From Halodesulfovibrio sp. (lineage in GTDB: Bacteria > Desulfobacterota > Desulfovibrionia > Desulfovibrionales > Desulfovibrionaceae): DNA of 55,875 bases. Below the pieces are notes generated by a model. The model saw nothing but the letters and a program-made list of their open reading frames with translations, made no database searches and had not been told where the DNA came from. The translations under genes were made by a program, and so were the position numbers. Positions 9,954 to 18,345 of this stretch are shown one piece after another. How positions within the stretch are numbered: position 1 is the stretch's first letter; the number at the start of each line of letters is the position of its first letter. The stretch covers positions 1 to 55,875 of the forward strand of contig QKEJ01000195.1 of the NCBI GenBank assembly GCA_003252375.1. The letters are read 5' to 3'.

Positions 9954-10645
9954 TCATCGGTATTGCGTATCCCCACCCGCCGTATGCGCTCAGCCGCGAG
10001 GAGCCCGTGTTCCAGGTGCTGGGCAGGCCCCACCAGTATTACGGGCTGGCCGCCTGCGAGGGCATTGTGGACAGGATGTACGTGCTTTCGTCCCGGGAAG
10101 AGGTGCGGGAGGCAGCCGCCGGGTTCGGATACACGATCATGCCGTGGGAGCTGCTGGACAAGGCGCAGGGCGTGCTGCCCGGGCACCAGATGACCAACGC
10201 CATGATGGATTTCATCAAGGCCGATCTGGGCATGGATTATGATGCCCTCATGCGGCAGAGCCTTTTGCATGTCAATCTGGCCAACGTCCTGCTCCGCAGG
10301 GAGACGCTGCTTGCCATGCGCGACGAGTTCCATGAGCGGGCCATTCCGTACCTGTATCTGGGCATGCCCGTGGGCGACCCCCTGGGCGTCATGGATGGCG
10401 ACGGAAGCATGGTCCGGGTGCTCAACGATGCGCCCATAGAACTGGAAGCGCCGTACCGGCCGTCCATGATGCGGTTCATGCAGGACACGAACTTCAGTTG
10501 CGAGGCCAACATAACGCCGGGCATGCCGCGCCACTTCGTCCACCGGGTGTCGGAGCTGGAAGGGCTGTGCGTGCAAAGCGAAACCGGGGCAAAGCTGGCA
10601 TCCTGCATTCTTCGGGAGCTGCCCGAGTATCACCTGTACACCTGA
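9950..10645 (+). CDS. conserved hypothetical, possible degenerate NeuA-like cytidylyltransferase
   Basis: ATGA overlap with upstream stop; FQVLGRPHQYYGLAACEGIVDRMYVLSSREEVREAAAGFGYTIMP resembles NeuA segment after the nucleotide-binding loop. Confidence 0.6.
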   Translation: MIIGIAYPHPPYALSREEPVFQVLGRPHQYYGLAACEGIVDRMYVLSSREEVREAAAGFGYTIMPWELLDKAQGVLPGHQMTNAMMDFIKADLGMDYDALMRQSLLHVNLANVLLRRETLLAMRDEFHERAIPYLYLGMPVGDPLGVMDGDGSMVRVLNDAPIELEAPYRPSMMRFMQDTNFSCEANITPGMPRHFVHRVSELEGLCVQSETGAKLASCILRELPEYHLYT

Positions 10646-10664
10646 TCAGAGAGGGGGAGAGCCC

Positions 10665-12962
10665 ATGCGGAAGATTCTCATCGTCAAGCCGGATTACCAT
10701 CACCTGCCGCTCGGACTGGCCTATGTGCTGGCCTCGCTGCGCGAGCACGGCATCCCCTATGAGTATGTGGATACCGTATTCGACCGGACCGCATGGGTGG
10801 ATCGACTGAATCTCGATGAGTATTTTGCCGTGGGCACCGGCGGCCTGTGCGGCGACGTGAACTCCATACGCCGCATCTTCACCATGGCCAAGGCCAAGGC
10901 GCCCGGCATTGCCACCCTGCTCGGCGGCAGCATCACCCATGACTGTCCCTCGCAGCTGCTCATGGACATGATGCCCGTGGACTACCTTGTCATCGGGGAA
11001 TGCGAATCCTCCATGCCCTATCTGCTGAAGGAGGTGGCAACCGGCAGCCCGGATCCGGACGTGCTGCGCGGCATTAACGGCATTGCCTTCAGTCAGGGCG
11101 GACAGGCCGTGAACACGCCGCCCGCCAAGCCCATTTCACTTTCCCGCAACCGCCTGTTCCCTGTCTGGGACGATATTTCGAATATCCAGTACTACATCAA
11201 CCTTGTGCGCGTTCCGGGGTTGCCCGAATTCAGCGGGCTGCCCGTGCTTACCGGCCGCGGTTGCACCGGCAAGTGCACCTTTTGCTCCCCCACACTGGGA
11301 AGCTTCCGGACCCGGCCGGTGGGCGAGGTGATGGAGGAGCTGCATCTGCACCATGAAAGCGGGTATGATTTCGACGGGTTTTTGTTCCTGAACGAGATGT
11401 TCTATCCTTCCCTGAAGGATGTGCGGGAATTCGTGACGGCGTATCGGGATTCCGGCATCAACCGGCCGTGGCAGTGCTCCGTCCGGGCGGATATGCCTCT
11501 GGAATGCCTCGAGATGATGAAGGACGCCGGGTGCGTGATCGCCGGCGTGGGGTACGAGAGCGGCAACAACGATATCCTGAAGCGGATGCGCAAGCGCACG
11601 AACACCGATCAGGTGCGCGCCTTCCTGCGCAAGGCCAAGGAGATCGGCCTGTACGTGTACGCCACGTTCATGTTCGGCTCCGAGGGTGAGACAGAGACGG
11701 AAATTGCCCAGACCATGGATCTGCTGCTGGAGGAAAAGACCTACGGCGGCGGGGCCTTCGTCACCATCTACCCGGGAACCGCCATCTACGACAACGCCTA
11801 CGAACGCGGGTTGTTCACGGATCGGAAGAAGCATCTTGAAACGCTGGATTTCTTCAACAGCGTGGTGGCGGGCAACATTCTCAAGCCCGAATACGTGAAT
11901 ATCAGCGACATCCCGGACACCTTCGAGTTGAACCGCGTGGCGCTCAGGCACTACAGCCGCTATCGTGGCGGCATCCATCGTCAGTTCAACGTGGAGGAGC
12001 CCGATCTCGCGGCGGGGACGGGTACCTGTCCCACCTGCGGGGCAACCGTTCCCCTGCGGTTCTACGTCAACACGCTGTTCACGGAGCACCGCTCCTGCCC
12101 GGAATGCCGGCATCCCGTCTTCATGGACTTTTACCACCATGGGCAGTGCCGGGAGCATGCTGAGGCCCTGCAGCAAATGCTGGACGGCAAGCAGCGGGTG
12201 GCGGTGATAGGGCAGGGCCCCAACAGCCTCGGGCTGCTGTCCACCAATGTCTTTGTGAAGGATCCCGATCAGGTCGCCATGGTCGTGGCAGAGCATGCCC
12301 TGCATGCGGACAACCGGTTTCTGATCCATCCCGTCCGGCCCATGGCCGAGCTGACCCCGGACAATGCGGACTGCGTAGTCATTGCGGATGCGGATTCCCT
12401 GCACGATACGGCCCGGGCTCTCATCGAGAAGGGCTTTGGCGGACGGGTCATGACGGCCCTGCCGCCGCAGTGGCCGGGCATGGTGCAGTCCATAAAGGAC
12501 GCCCTGCCCAATCCGTGGGATGTGGTCCGTTTCTCCTTCCCGCCGCCGGAGAATACGCACCAGTGCGCTCATCTCTACCGGAGCATTGCGGCGCATCTTG
12601 TGCGGGTGCACGGCGAGGGCACCCGGTGCTGTCTCGCCCCGGCCGGAACCTTTGCCATGAACATGGCCGAGGTGTTCGAGGCCAGCGGGCTGACCGTGAC
12701 GGCCTATCTGGACAACTACCTTGCCGGCGGAACGCAGGGCGGCAAGCCCCTGTACCGGCCCGGCGAGCTGGACGACCTGTCCTTTGCGGATGTCCTGCTC
12801 GTGGCCACCCCCAACTGCCATGCCCAGGAGGTCATCGCCCAGGGGCTGTATCAGCGGTTCGGCGAGGAGGCCAGACGCAAGGTGGTGCTGCTGGCCGATA
12901 TCTATCTGGAAATTTTCATCGATGATTACGGGCGGTGCATTGCCGCGCTCGAGAACGCATAG
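10665..12962 (+). CDS. B12-binding/radical SAM protein with C-terminal zinc-ribbon and Rossmann-like extension (765 aa)
   Basis: ILIVKPDYHHLPLGLAYVLASLRE; GRGCTGKCTFCSPT; CPTCG...CPECR; LAPAGTFAMNMAEVFEASGLTVTAYLDN. Confidence 0.85.
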   Translation: MRKILIVKPDYHHLPLGLAYVLASLREHGIPYEYVDTVFDRTAWVDRLNLDEYFAVGTGGLCGDVNSIRRIFTMAKAKAPGIATLLGGSITHDCPSQLLMDMMPVDYLVIGECESSMPYLLKEVATGSPDPDVLRGINGIAFSQGGQAVNTPPAKPISLSRNRLFPVWDDISNIQYYINLVRVPGLPEFSGLPVLTGRGCTGKCTFCSPTLGSFRTRPVGEVMEELHLHHESGYDFDGFLFLNEMFYPSLKDVREFVTAYRDSGINRPWQCSVRADMPLECLEMMKDAGCVIAGVGYESGNNDILKRMRKRTNTDQVRAFLRKAKEIGLYVYATFMFGSEGETETEIAQTMDLLLEEKTYGGGAFVTIYPGTAIYDNAYERGLFTDRKKHLETLDFFNSVVAGNILKPEYVNISDIPDTFELNRVALRHYSRYRGGIHRQFNVEEPDLAAGTGTCPTCGATVPLRFYVNTLFTEHRSCPECRHPVFMDFYHHGQCREHAEALQQMLDGKQRVAVIGQGPNSLGLLSTNVFVKDPDQVAMVVAEHALHADNRFLIHPVRPMAELTPDNADCVVIADADSLHDTARALIEKGFGGRVMTALPPQWPGMVQSIKDALPNPWDVVRFSFPPPENTHQCAHLYRSIAAHLVRVHGEGTRCCLAPAGTFAMNMAEVFEASGLTVTAYLDNYLAGGTQGGKPLYRPGELDDLSFADVLLVATPNCHAQEVIAQGLYQRFGEEARRKVVLLADIYLEIFIDDYGRCIAALENA

Positions 12963-12979
12963 CAACGGAAGAGACCATC

Positions 12980-14434
12980 ATGAGTCACGCCCTTCGCATC
13001 TTTCAGGATACCGCCCCCCATGTCCGGCCTCTCATCGAGATGCCCCATCATCCCCTGATGACCCGTTCTTCCGATTCGCTGTGCCTGCTCGGTTCCTGCT
13101 TTACCTGGCATCTGCACAACGAGGCCCTGCGGGGGCTGGGGCTGAACAGCATCTTTCAGTGGCACACGGGGTTCCATTTCAGCACGGAGTCCCTTGCCAA
13201 TCTTCTGGAACGCATCGCGGACGGCACGCCGCACGGCGAGGAGGACCTGTACTGGTATCCCGACGAGGTCGGGGGCTTCCGGCCGTTCCGGTATTATTTC
13301 AACCAGCGGTTTCCTGCGGAACAGAAGGACGACGTGCTGGCGCGGCTGGCCGTGCTGGACGGGGAGTGCGCCGCGGCGATCCGCAGTTGCAGTCATCTGA
13401 TGCTGGTTACGGGAACCCCCCGCGTGGTCCGTCTGCGCAAGACCGGCGAGTGCGTGGCCGTCACGGCGCGCATGCCCGCCGACGACTACGTGCACCATCG
13501 CAACTCGGTGGAGGAGGAAATCCGGAATCTCGAGCGGTACAAGGCCGCCGTGCTCCGCATCCGGGGAGGACGGCCGGTGACGATGCTCTACATGCTTTCC
13601 CCCATGCGCTACATGTTTCATGCGCTTTGCTCCGAGGGATGTTCGGAGGACCGTACCGATCAGGCGTCTCCCTTCATCGAGGACAGCCTCGGCAAGGCGA
13701 TCATGCGTGTGGCCCTGCACTCCTTTCTGGAGCGGCAGACCGGAGGAACCGACCACTATTTCCCCGCGTTCGAGCTGGTCATTGACGAGTTGCGGGCGCA
13801 TGAATCCTTCTGCGGCGATCATGCACACGTGCCGCATTTCCCCCATGTCAGCCATTACGTGGTCCGGCGATTTGCGGAAACGCACGCCTCGCGCGGGTTG
13901 CAGGAGCAGATGGAATTGTCCGAAGAGCTGGCCCGCATGGCGGAGACGGCGCGGGGTCTGTTGATGCCTGCCCAGAAAGCGGCGCTGCTTAAGGAGTTCG
14001 TCGCGACCCGGCTGCCCCGGCTCTGCGAGCTTGCAGGGGCGGACGAGGACGGGCGGCTGAATTCGTCACTGTTCCGGAGCGCGTTCCTGCTGCTCGGCGC
14101 ATGCGCCAAGGCGGAGCCGGACGAGGCTGCAGCGGCGCTGCGCGCGCTCTGCGACGCCATGCCCGGAGAAGTCCGGATCGCCATATGGGGCGCGGGCGGA
14201 AACTATGCCGAGATGTTTTCGGAAGGCGTGCGCCTGCTGGCGGACAAGGCGGCGCACTGTGTCCTGACGGACGGTTCGCCCGCAGCGTGGGGCAGGGAGC
14301 TGGACGGTCTGACGGTCGTGGCCCCCGAAACGCTGGCGGCCATGGATGTGGATTACATCTTCATCGCCTCCGCCTTCCACGACGATATCCACGCCCGTAT
14401 CCGACAGCTGGGGCTTTCTGCCCGGGTTGCCTGA
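12980..14434 (+). CDS. GSCFA-family protein with C-terminal Rossmann-like domain
   Basis: SLCLLGSCFTWHLHNEALRGLGLNSIFQWHTGFHFSTESL; C-terminal RIAIWGAGGNYAEMFSEGVRLL. Confidence 0.75.
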   Translation: MSHALRIFQDTAPHVRPLIEMPHHPLMTRSSDSLCLLGSCFTWHLHNEALRGLGLNSIFQWHTGFHFSTESLANLLERIADGTPHGEEDLYWYPDEVGGFRPFRYYFNQRFPAEQKDDVLARLAVLDGECAAAIRSCSHLMLVTGTPRVVRLRKTGECVAVTARMPADDYVHHRNSVEEEIRNLERYKAAVLRIRGGRPVTMLYMLSPMRYMFHALCSEGCSEDRTDQASPFIEDSLGKAIMRVALHSFLERQTGGTDHYFPAFELVIDELRAHESFCGDHAHVPHFPHVSHYVVRRFAETHASRGLQEQMELSEELARMAETARGLLMPAQKAALLKEFVATRLPRLCELAGADEDGRLNSSLFRSAFLLLGACAKAEPDEAAAALRALCDAMPGEVRIAIWGAGGNYAEMFSEGVRLLADKAAHCVLTDGSPAAWGRELDGLTVVAPETLAAMDVDYIFIASAFHDDIHARIRQLGLSARVA

Positions 14435-14450
14435 GGAGGAGCGTCCTCAG
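14431..14450. other. 20-bp inverted repeat (CTGAGGA-ggagcg-TCCTCAG) spanning both convergent stop codons
   Basis: perfect 7-bp stem; contains TGA of the + gene (14432-14434) and TGA of the - gene (14447-14449). Confidence 0.6.
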
Positions 14451-15019
14451 CGCAGATGCATGGCGTCCATCCAGTGATGGAGGATGGCGGCGTGCGCCGT
14501 CTCGGCCATGCCGTAGTCTCCGGCGCGGACGTAGCTGTTCAGGTCGCCGCTGCGGCGCAGCGGATTCTCGGCATCCATGGCCGAGAGCGTGACCACGATG
14601 CCGCCCATCTTCCGGGCGGCTGCAACCCCCTTGAGCACGTTGGGGGAACGCCCCGAGCTGCTGATGGCCACGAGCATGTCCCCGGGCTGCATGTGGAAGG
14701 TCAGCGGTACACTGAAGACCTCGTCGTAGCCGATGTCGTTGGCAATGGCCGTGAGCTGGGCAAGGTCCGTGAAGACCTCTGTGTGGATGCGGGCGTTCTT
14801 GCACAGGTCCGCAGCGAAGTGGCTGGCCATTGAGGCGCTCGCCCCGTTGCCGATGAGAAAGACCGTGCGGTTCTGTTCCCGGATGCGCTCGCACTGGGCG
14901 CACCACCATGCAAATCCCGCTTCATGCTCGAGAGCGGCCCCCGCACGTTCGGAAAACTGCATCGTTTCCAGCAGCTCGGCCAGCAGGGCCGTGCGTTCCT
15001 TCCATGTCTTCCCGTCCAT
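14447..15019 (-). CDS. SIS-domain phosphosugar isomerase (GmhA-like)
   Basis: VFLIGNGASASMASHFAADLCKNARI; DMLVAISSSGRSPNVLKGVAAARKMG. Confidence 0.85.
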   Translation of the reverse strand: MDGKTWKERTALLAELLETMQFSERAGAALEHEAGFAWWCAQCERIREQNRTVFLIGNGASASMASHFAADLCKNARIHTEVFTDLAQLTAIANDIGYDEVFSVPLTFHMQPGDMLVAISSSGRSPNVLKGVAAARKMGGIVVTLSAMDAENPLRRSGDLNSYVRAGDYGMAETAHAAILHHWMDAMHLR

Positions 15020-15022
15020 AGC

Positions 15023-15991
15023 TCATTCTCCAGCGGCGCGGGTGATTGCGGACCAGAGCATCGGAACGGCGTCCGCGTGCCGTCCCTTGTAGTAGTGGCT
15101 CTGCCCGTGACCGGCGACGGTCCTGTCCAAGAGGGTCTTCCAGGGTCTGAAATAGTATTGGGGAACGCTCTTGTCCGGTGCCGCGGAGGGAAATCCCGGC
15201 AGGTCCACGAGGTCGGTCACCAGGGTGGTGAAGCGTTCCACCGTGCGTCCCTCCTGCCCGGCGGCATTGCGGGCCATGGCCAGCCCCTTGAGGAAGATTT
15301 CCGGCCCCATCACGGCGCTGCCCAGATTCATGAGCACGCCGCCCTCCATCTGTTCGATGCAGTGGGTCAGGCGCAGGAAATCCCTGTAGCTGGCCGCGCC
15401 GAAGGCTGCTCCGTCCATGTTGGGGTGCTCGTGGATGATGTCGTAGCCGATTCCCACATGGCAGGTCATGAGCACGCCATGTCGCCATGCGGCGGCGGCA
15501 ATGCTGTGCTCCGCATGGGGCAGACCGGCTTCGGCAATGTGTCTGCCCACTGTCTCGCCCAGGCCCTGCCCAGCTGCGGCGCCACGGGTAACAATGTCGT
15601 TGAGCTCGCCTGTTTCCTGCCACAGGCCGAACTGGCCGTCCGCAATGTACCGGGCCACGCTTTCCGTGGTCGCCCCTATGAGCGCCAGCTCGAAATCGTG
15701 GATCAGCACGGCGCCGTTCACCGCAAGAACATCGATGAAGCCGCGGGCCATGAGGTCGATGAGAAAGCGCTGCACTCCGCTGCGGATGACGTGCGCGCCC
15801 ATCATCACGATGACGGGAGATCCTGCGGCCTTGGCTCTGACAACGGCCTCGCCGACCTGCTGCAGCGGCGCGGCGATTTCGGCCGGATGCGCCAGCGGCA
15901 TGACCACGGAAAGGTCGAGGTCGTGGGTCCGTTCGGCCAGCGGGCGGAGCCGCAGACGGGTTCTGTCGAATTCCTTGAAGGCGTGTTTCAT
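15023..15991 (-). CDS. deoxyhypusine-synthase-like protein of unknown function
   Basis: VIVMMGAHVIRSGVQRFLIDLMARGFIDVLAVNGAVLIHDFELALIG resembles DHS N-terminal SGVR...VDVLVTTAGG region; start codon overlaps end of HldE-like ORF. Confidence 0.55.
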   Translation of the reverse strand: MKHAFKEFDRTRLRLRPLAERTHDLDLSVVMPLAHPAEIAAPLQQVGEAVVRAKAAGSPVIVMMGAHVIRSGVQRFLIDLMARGFIDVLAVNGAVLIHDFELALIGATTESVARYIADGQFGLWQETGELNDIVTRGAAAGQGLGETVGRHIAEAGLPHAEHSIAAAAWRHGVLMTCHVGIGYDIIHEHPNMDGAAFGAASYRDFLRLTHCIEQMEGGVLMNLGSAVMGPEIFLKGLAMARNAAGQEGRTVERFTTLVTDLVDLPGFPSAAPDKSVPQYYFRPWKTLLDRTVAGHGQSHYYKGRHADAVPMLWSAITRAAGE

Positions 15992-17520
15992 TTCAGTAGG
16001 GCGGTTATGAATTTCTGAGCGGCCTGCCGGGAGATGGCCTTGTCGTTGCCGATGGTGCCCACGGCCAGTGCGCCGTAGACGTTTCCGAGGAAGCCGATGA
16101 GCTCGGGATCCGCTCCGAGGGAGCTGGCAATGGCGGCGACGGAGAGCAGGGCATCGCCCGCGCCCACCCTGTCTATGGTGTGCATGGTCAGCGAGGGAAT
16201 CTTGACGAAGCCGCCTTCCCTGTCCAGCACGCAGCAGCCCTTGCGGCCGCAGGTGACGATGAGGGTGGTGCAGTCGATTTCCTGCATGAGCTCTTCCATC
16301 AGTTGGCGGACCGGAGCCGTGCGGTTGCGCCGTTCAAGGCGCAGTTCGTGTTCGGCCAGCGTGCCGAGGCTGAAGCGGGGGAACTTGGTGATCACGTTGA
16401 ATCCCCGGTTGCCCGCGTTGGCCTGTGTATTGACCGCAAGGAACCGTGCCTTGCGGCACAGGCACTCGATGATTTCCGGGGTGACCATGCCGTGTCCGAA
16501 ATCGCTCACGACCACCAGATCGTAGTCGGCCGCGTGCGCTTCCAGCCAGGGCAGGCAGTCGCTGCCGGGGGCGAGCAGGCCCGAGGGCGGGGTCTCGTAG
16601 ATTTCGATCAGCTTGGACGTGCTGTAGCCGTCCAGGATGCGGCGCTTGAGAATGGTGGGAGAGTCGCTGCTGACGCTGAAGTGGGGGGTCACCTTGGTAT
16701 CGAGCTTGGAAAGGATGAAGGGCTCGTGCTCGCGGGCGTTGCCCAGCGCGGCCAGCAGGCCGACCTGCGAAACCAGCGGGGAAAGATGGTTGGCAATGGC
16801 TATGGAGCCTCCCGCAAAGCGCTCCTGCGATTCGAACTGCACGGCAAGGATGGGGTCCTTGGAGGATTTGCCCAGCGGCTGGCAGTACTGGTACTCGTCG
16901 ATGATGATGTCCCCAACCACGAGCACCCGGGCTCCGGCCATGCGGTCCAGCGTGTCGAGGATGGTCTCCATGGAGTAGCGGTTCTTGAACAGGGTCAGGT
17001 ATTCCCTGTTTTCCTCGGGCAGGTGGGAGAAGAAGCGATTGATGAGGTTCGAGGAGCTGAAGACGATGTCTTCGGTGTACACGACCTCGGCGCCTGCTTC
17101 CTTGGCGGCCGTGACCTCAAGCCCCATCTTGCCGGTGGGGTCCTCGTCGGGGTTCTTGAACTCGCCGCCCTTGACGTAGAAGGAGGGACGCAGGGTGCGC
17201 AGGGTGTTTTCCGCCGTTGGCCACTCGTTTACCGCGCAGTAGTCCACGATCTCCAGCGACGCGAGGGCCTCGAGCCGGAGGGACTGGTTGAAGGCGGGGC
17301 GGTGCGGGCCCTTGTCCACGAACTGGTCGGGGGTGATGGTCACGATAAGTATGTCGCCCAGGGCATGCGCCTGCTTGAAATAGCGGATGTGCCCGATATG
17401 CAGCAGGTCGAAGACGCCGTGGCAGAGCACCACGCGTCTGCCGTTGCGCTTGTGCTCCGCGACTATGGTCGCCAGCTCGCCGAGCGGCTTGATCTTGTCG
17501 GCATGTTTCGTATCGTGCAT
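15988..17520 (-). CDS. bifunctional heptose nucleotidyltransferase / PfkB-type kinase, domains in reverse order to E. coli HldE
   Basis: N-terminal VVLCHGVFDLLHIGHIRYFKQA...DQFVDKGPHRP (nucleotidyltransferase), C-terminal VLVVGDIIIDEYQYC...DRVGAGDALLS (PfkB kinase). Confidence 0.88.
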   Translation of the reverse strand: MHDTKHADKIKPLGELATIVAEHKRNGRRVVLCHGVFDLLHIGHIRYFKQAHALGDILIVTITPDQFVDKGPHRPAFNQSLRLEALASLEIVDYCAVNEWPTAENTLRTLRPSFYVKGGEFKNPDEDPTGKMGLEVTAAKEAGAEVVYTEDIVFSSSNLINRFFSHLPEENREYLTLFKNRYSMETILDTLDRMAGARVLVVGDIIIDEYQYCQPLGKSSKDPILAVQFESQERFAGGSIAIANHLSPLVSQVGLLAALGNAREHEPFILSKLDTKVTPHFSVSSDSPTILKRRILDGYSTSKLIEIYETPPSGLLAPGSDCLPWLEAHAADYDLVVVSDFGHGMVTPEIIECLCRKARFLAVNTQANAGNRGFNVITKFPRFSLGTLAEHELRLERRNRTAPVRQLMEELMQEIDCTTLIVTCGRKGCCVLDREGGFVKIPSLTMHTIDRVGAGDALLSVAAIASSLGADPELIGFLGNVYGALAVGTIGNDKAISRQAAQKFITALLK

Positions 17521-17541
17521 GGGAGCCCCCTTTGAATGTGG

Positions 17542-18345
17542 TTACGCGGCGCCGTCGCTGCCTGCCAGAAAGTCCCGCGCCCGTTCGGCGCAGCGCATGG
17601 ACTCGGTGATGAGGCGCGGATACCGTTCCGCCGTGTGCTGGCCCCGGTTGCCGTGATGGCGGACCGAGTAGAGCACCTTCGGCAGGTGGACGAATGCGGC
17701 GCCGGCCATGGCCATGCGCAGGTAGTGGTCATAGTCGTTGGCGCTCTGGTACTGCTCGTCCATGAGCCCCACGCGATCATGCCACCGGGTTCTGTACAGA
17801 TGGCTTACGCCCAGCCGGTACCATTCCGCGAGGCTGGTGGTGAAATCGTATTCGGGCAGCCTGATCTGGCGCAGGATTCTGCCTTCGTCGTTGACGACGT
17901 TCATGTCGGAATAGGCGAAGTCCGCCCCCGTGGATTCCAACGTGGCGACCAGTTCCTCCACCATGTGCGGGTGGGGAAGGTCGTCCCCCACCACGTAGGT
18001 GCAGTAGTCGCCGGTGACCAGTTTCAGCCCTTCGTTGTACGTGGCGGTGGGGCCGATATCGTGGTCGAAGGTCAGGATGGTAATCTCGCGGCCCTGCTGC
18101 GGATAGGCATGCTCGGTTCTGCGGCGGATGGTGCCGTCTTCCGAAAAGCCGTCCACCGGGGTTTCCACGCGTTCGGCCACCTCGTCCCTGAGGCCGGCAA
18201 GGTACTCCTTGGTGGAGTCCGTGGAGCCGCCGTCAACGATGATCAGTTCGAGATTCGGGTAGGTCTGGAACAGGCAGTGGTCCACGCAGGCGGGCAGGTA
18301 TTCCCCCTGATTGAAGTTGGGGATGACAAGGCTGACTTTCTTCAT
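17542..18345 (-). CDS. glycosyltransferase family 2
   Basis: [45 protein letters not shown]. Confidence 0.93.
   Translation of the reverse strand: MKKVSLVIPNFNQGEYLPACVDHCLFQTYPNLELIIVDGGSTDSTKEYLAGLRDEVAERVETPVDGFSEDGTIRRRTEHAYPQQGREITILTFDHDIGPTATYNEGLKLVTGDYCTYVVGDDLPHPHMVEELVATLESTGADFAYSDMNVVNDEGRILRQIRLPEYDFTTSLAEWYRLGVSHLYRTRWHDRVGLMDEQYQSANDYDHYLRMAMAGAAFVHLPKVLYSVRHHGNRGQHTAERYPRLITESMRCAERARDFLAGSDGAA

Noticed and set aside
11136-12965. 609-aa minus-strand ORF opposite the B12-rSAM gene
   Set aside because: Antisense to a clear radical-SAM coding frame; no domain signature.
16180-17535. 451-aa plus-strand ORF opposite the HldE-like gene
   Set aside because: Antisense shadow; the opposite frame has clear HldE motifs on both domains.
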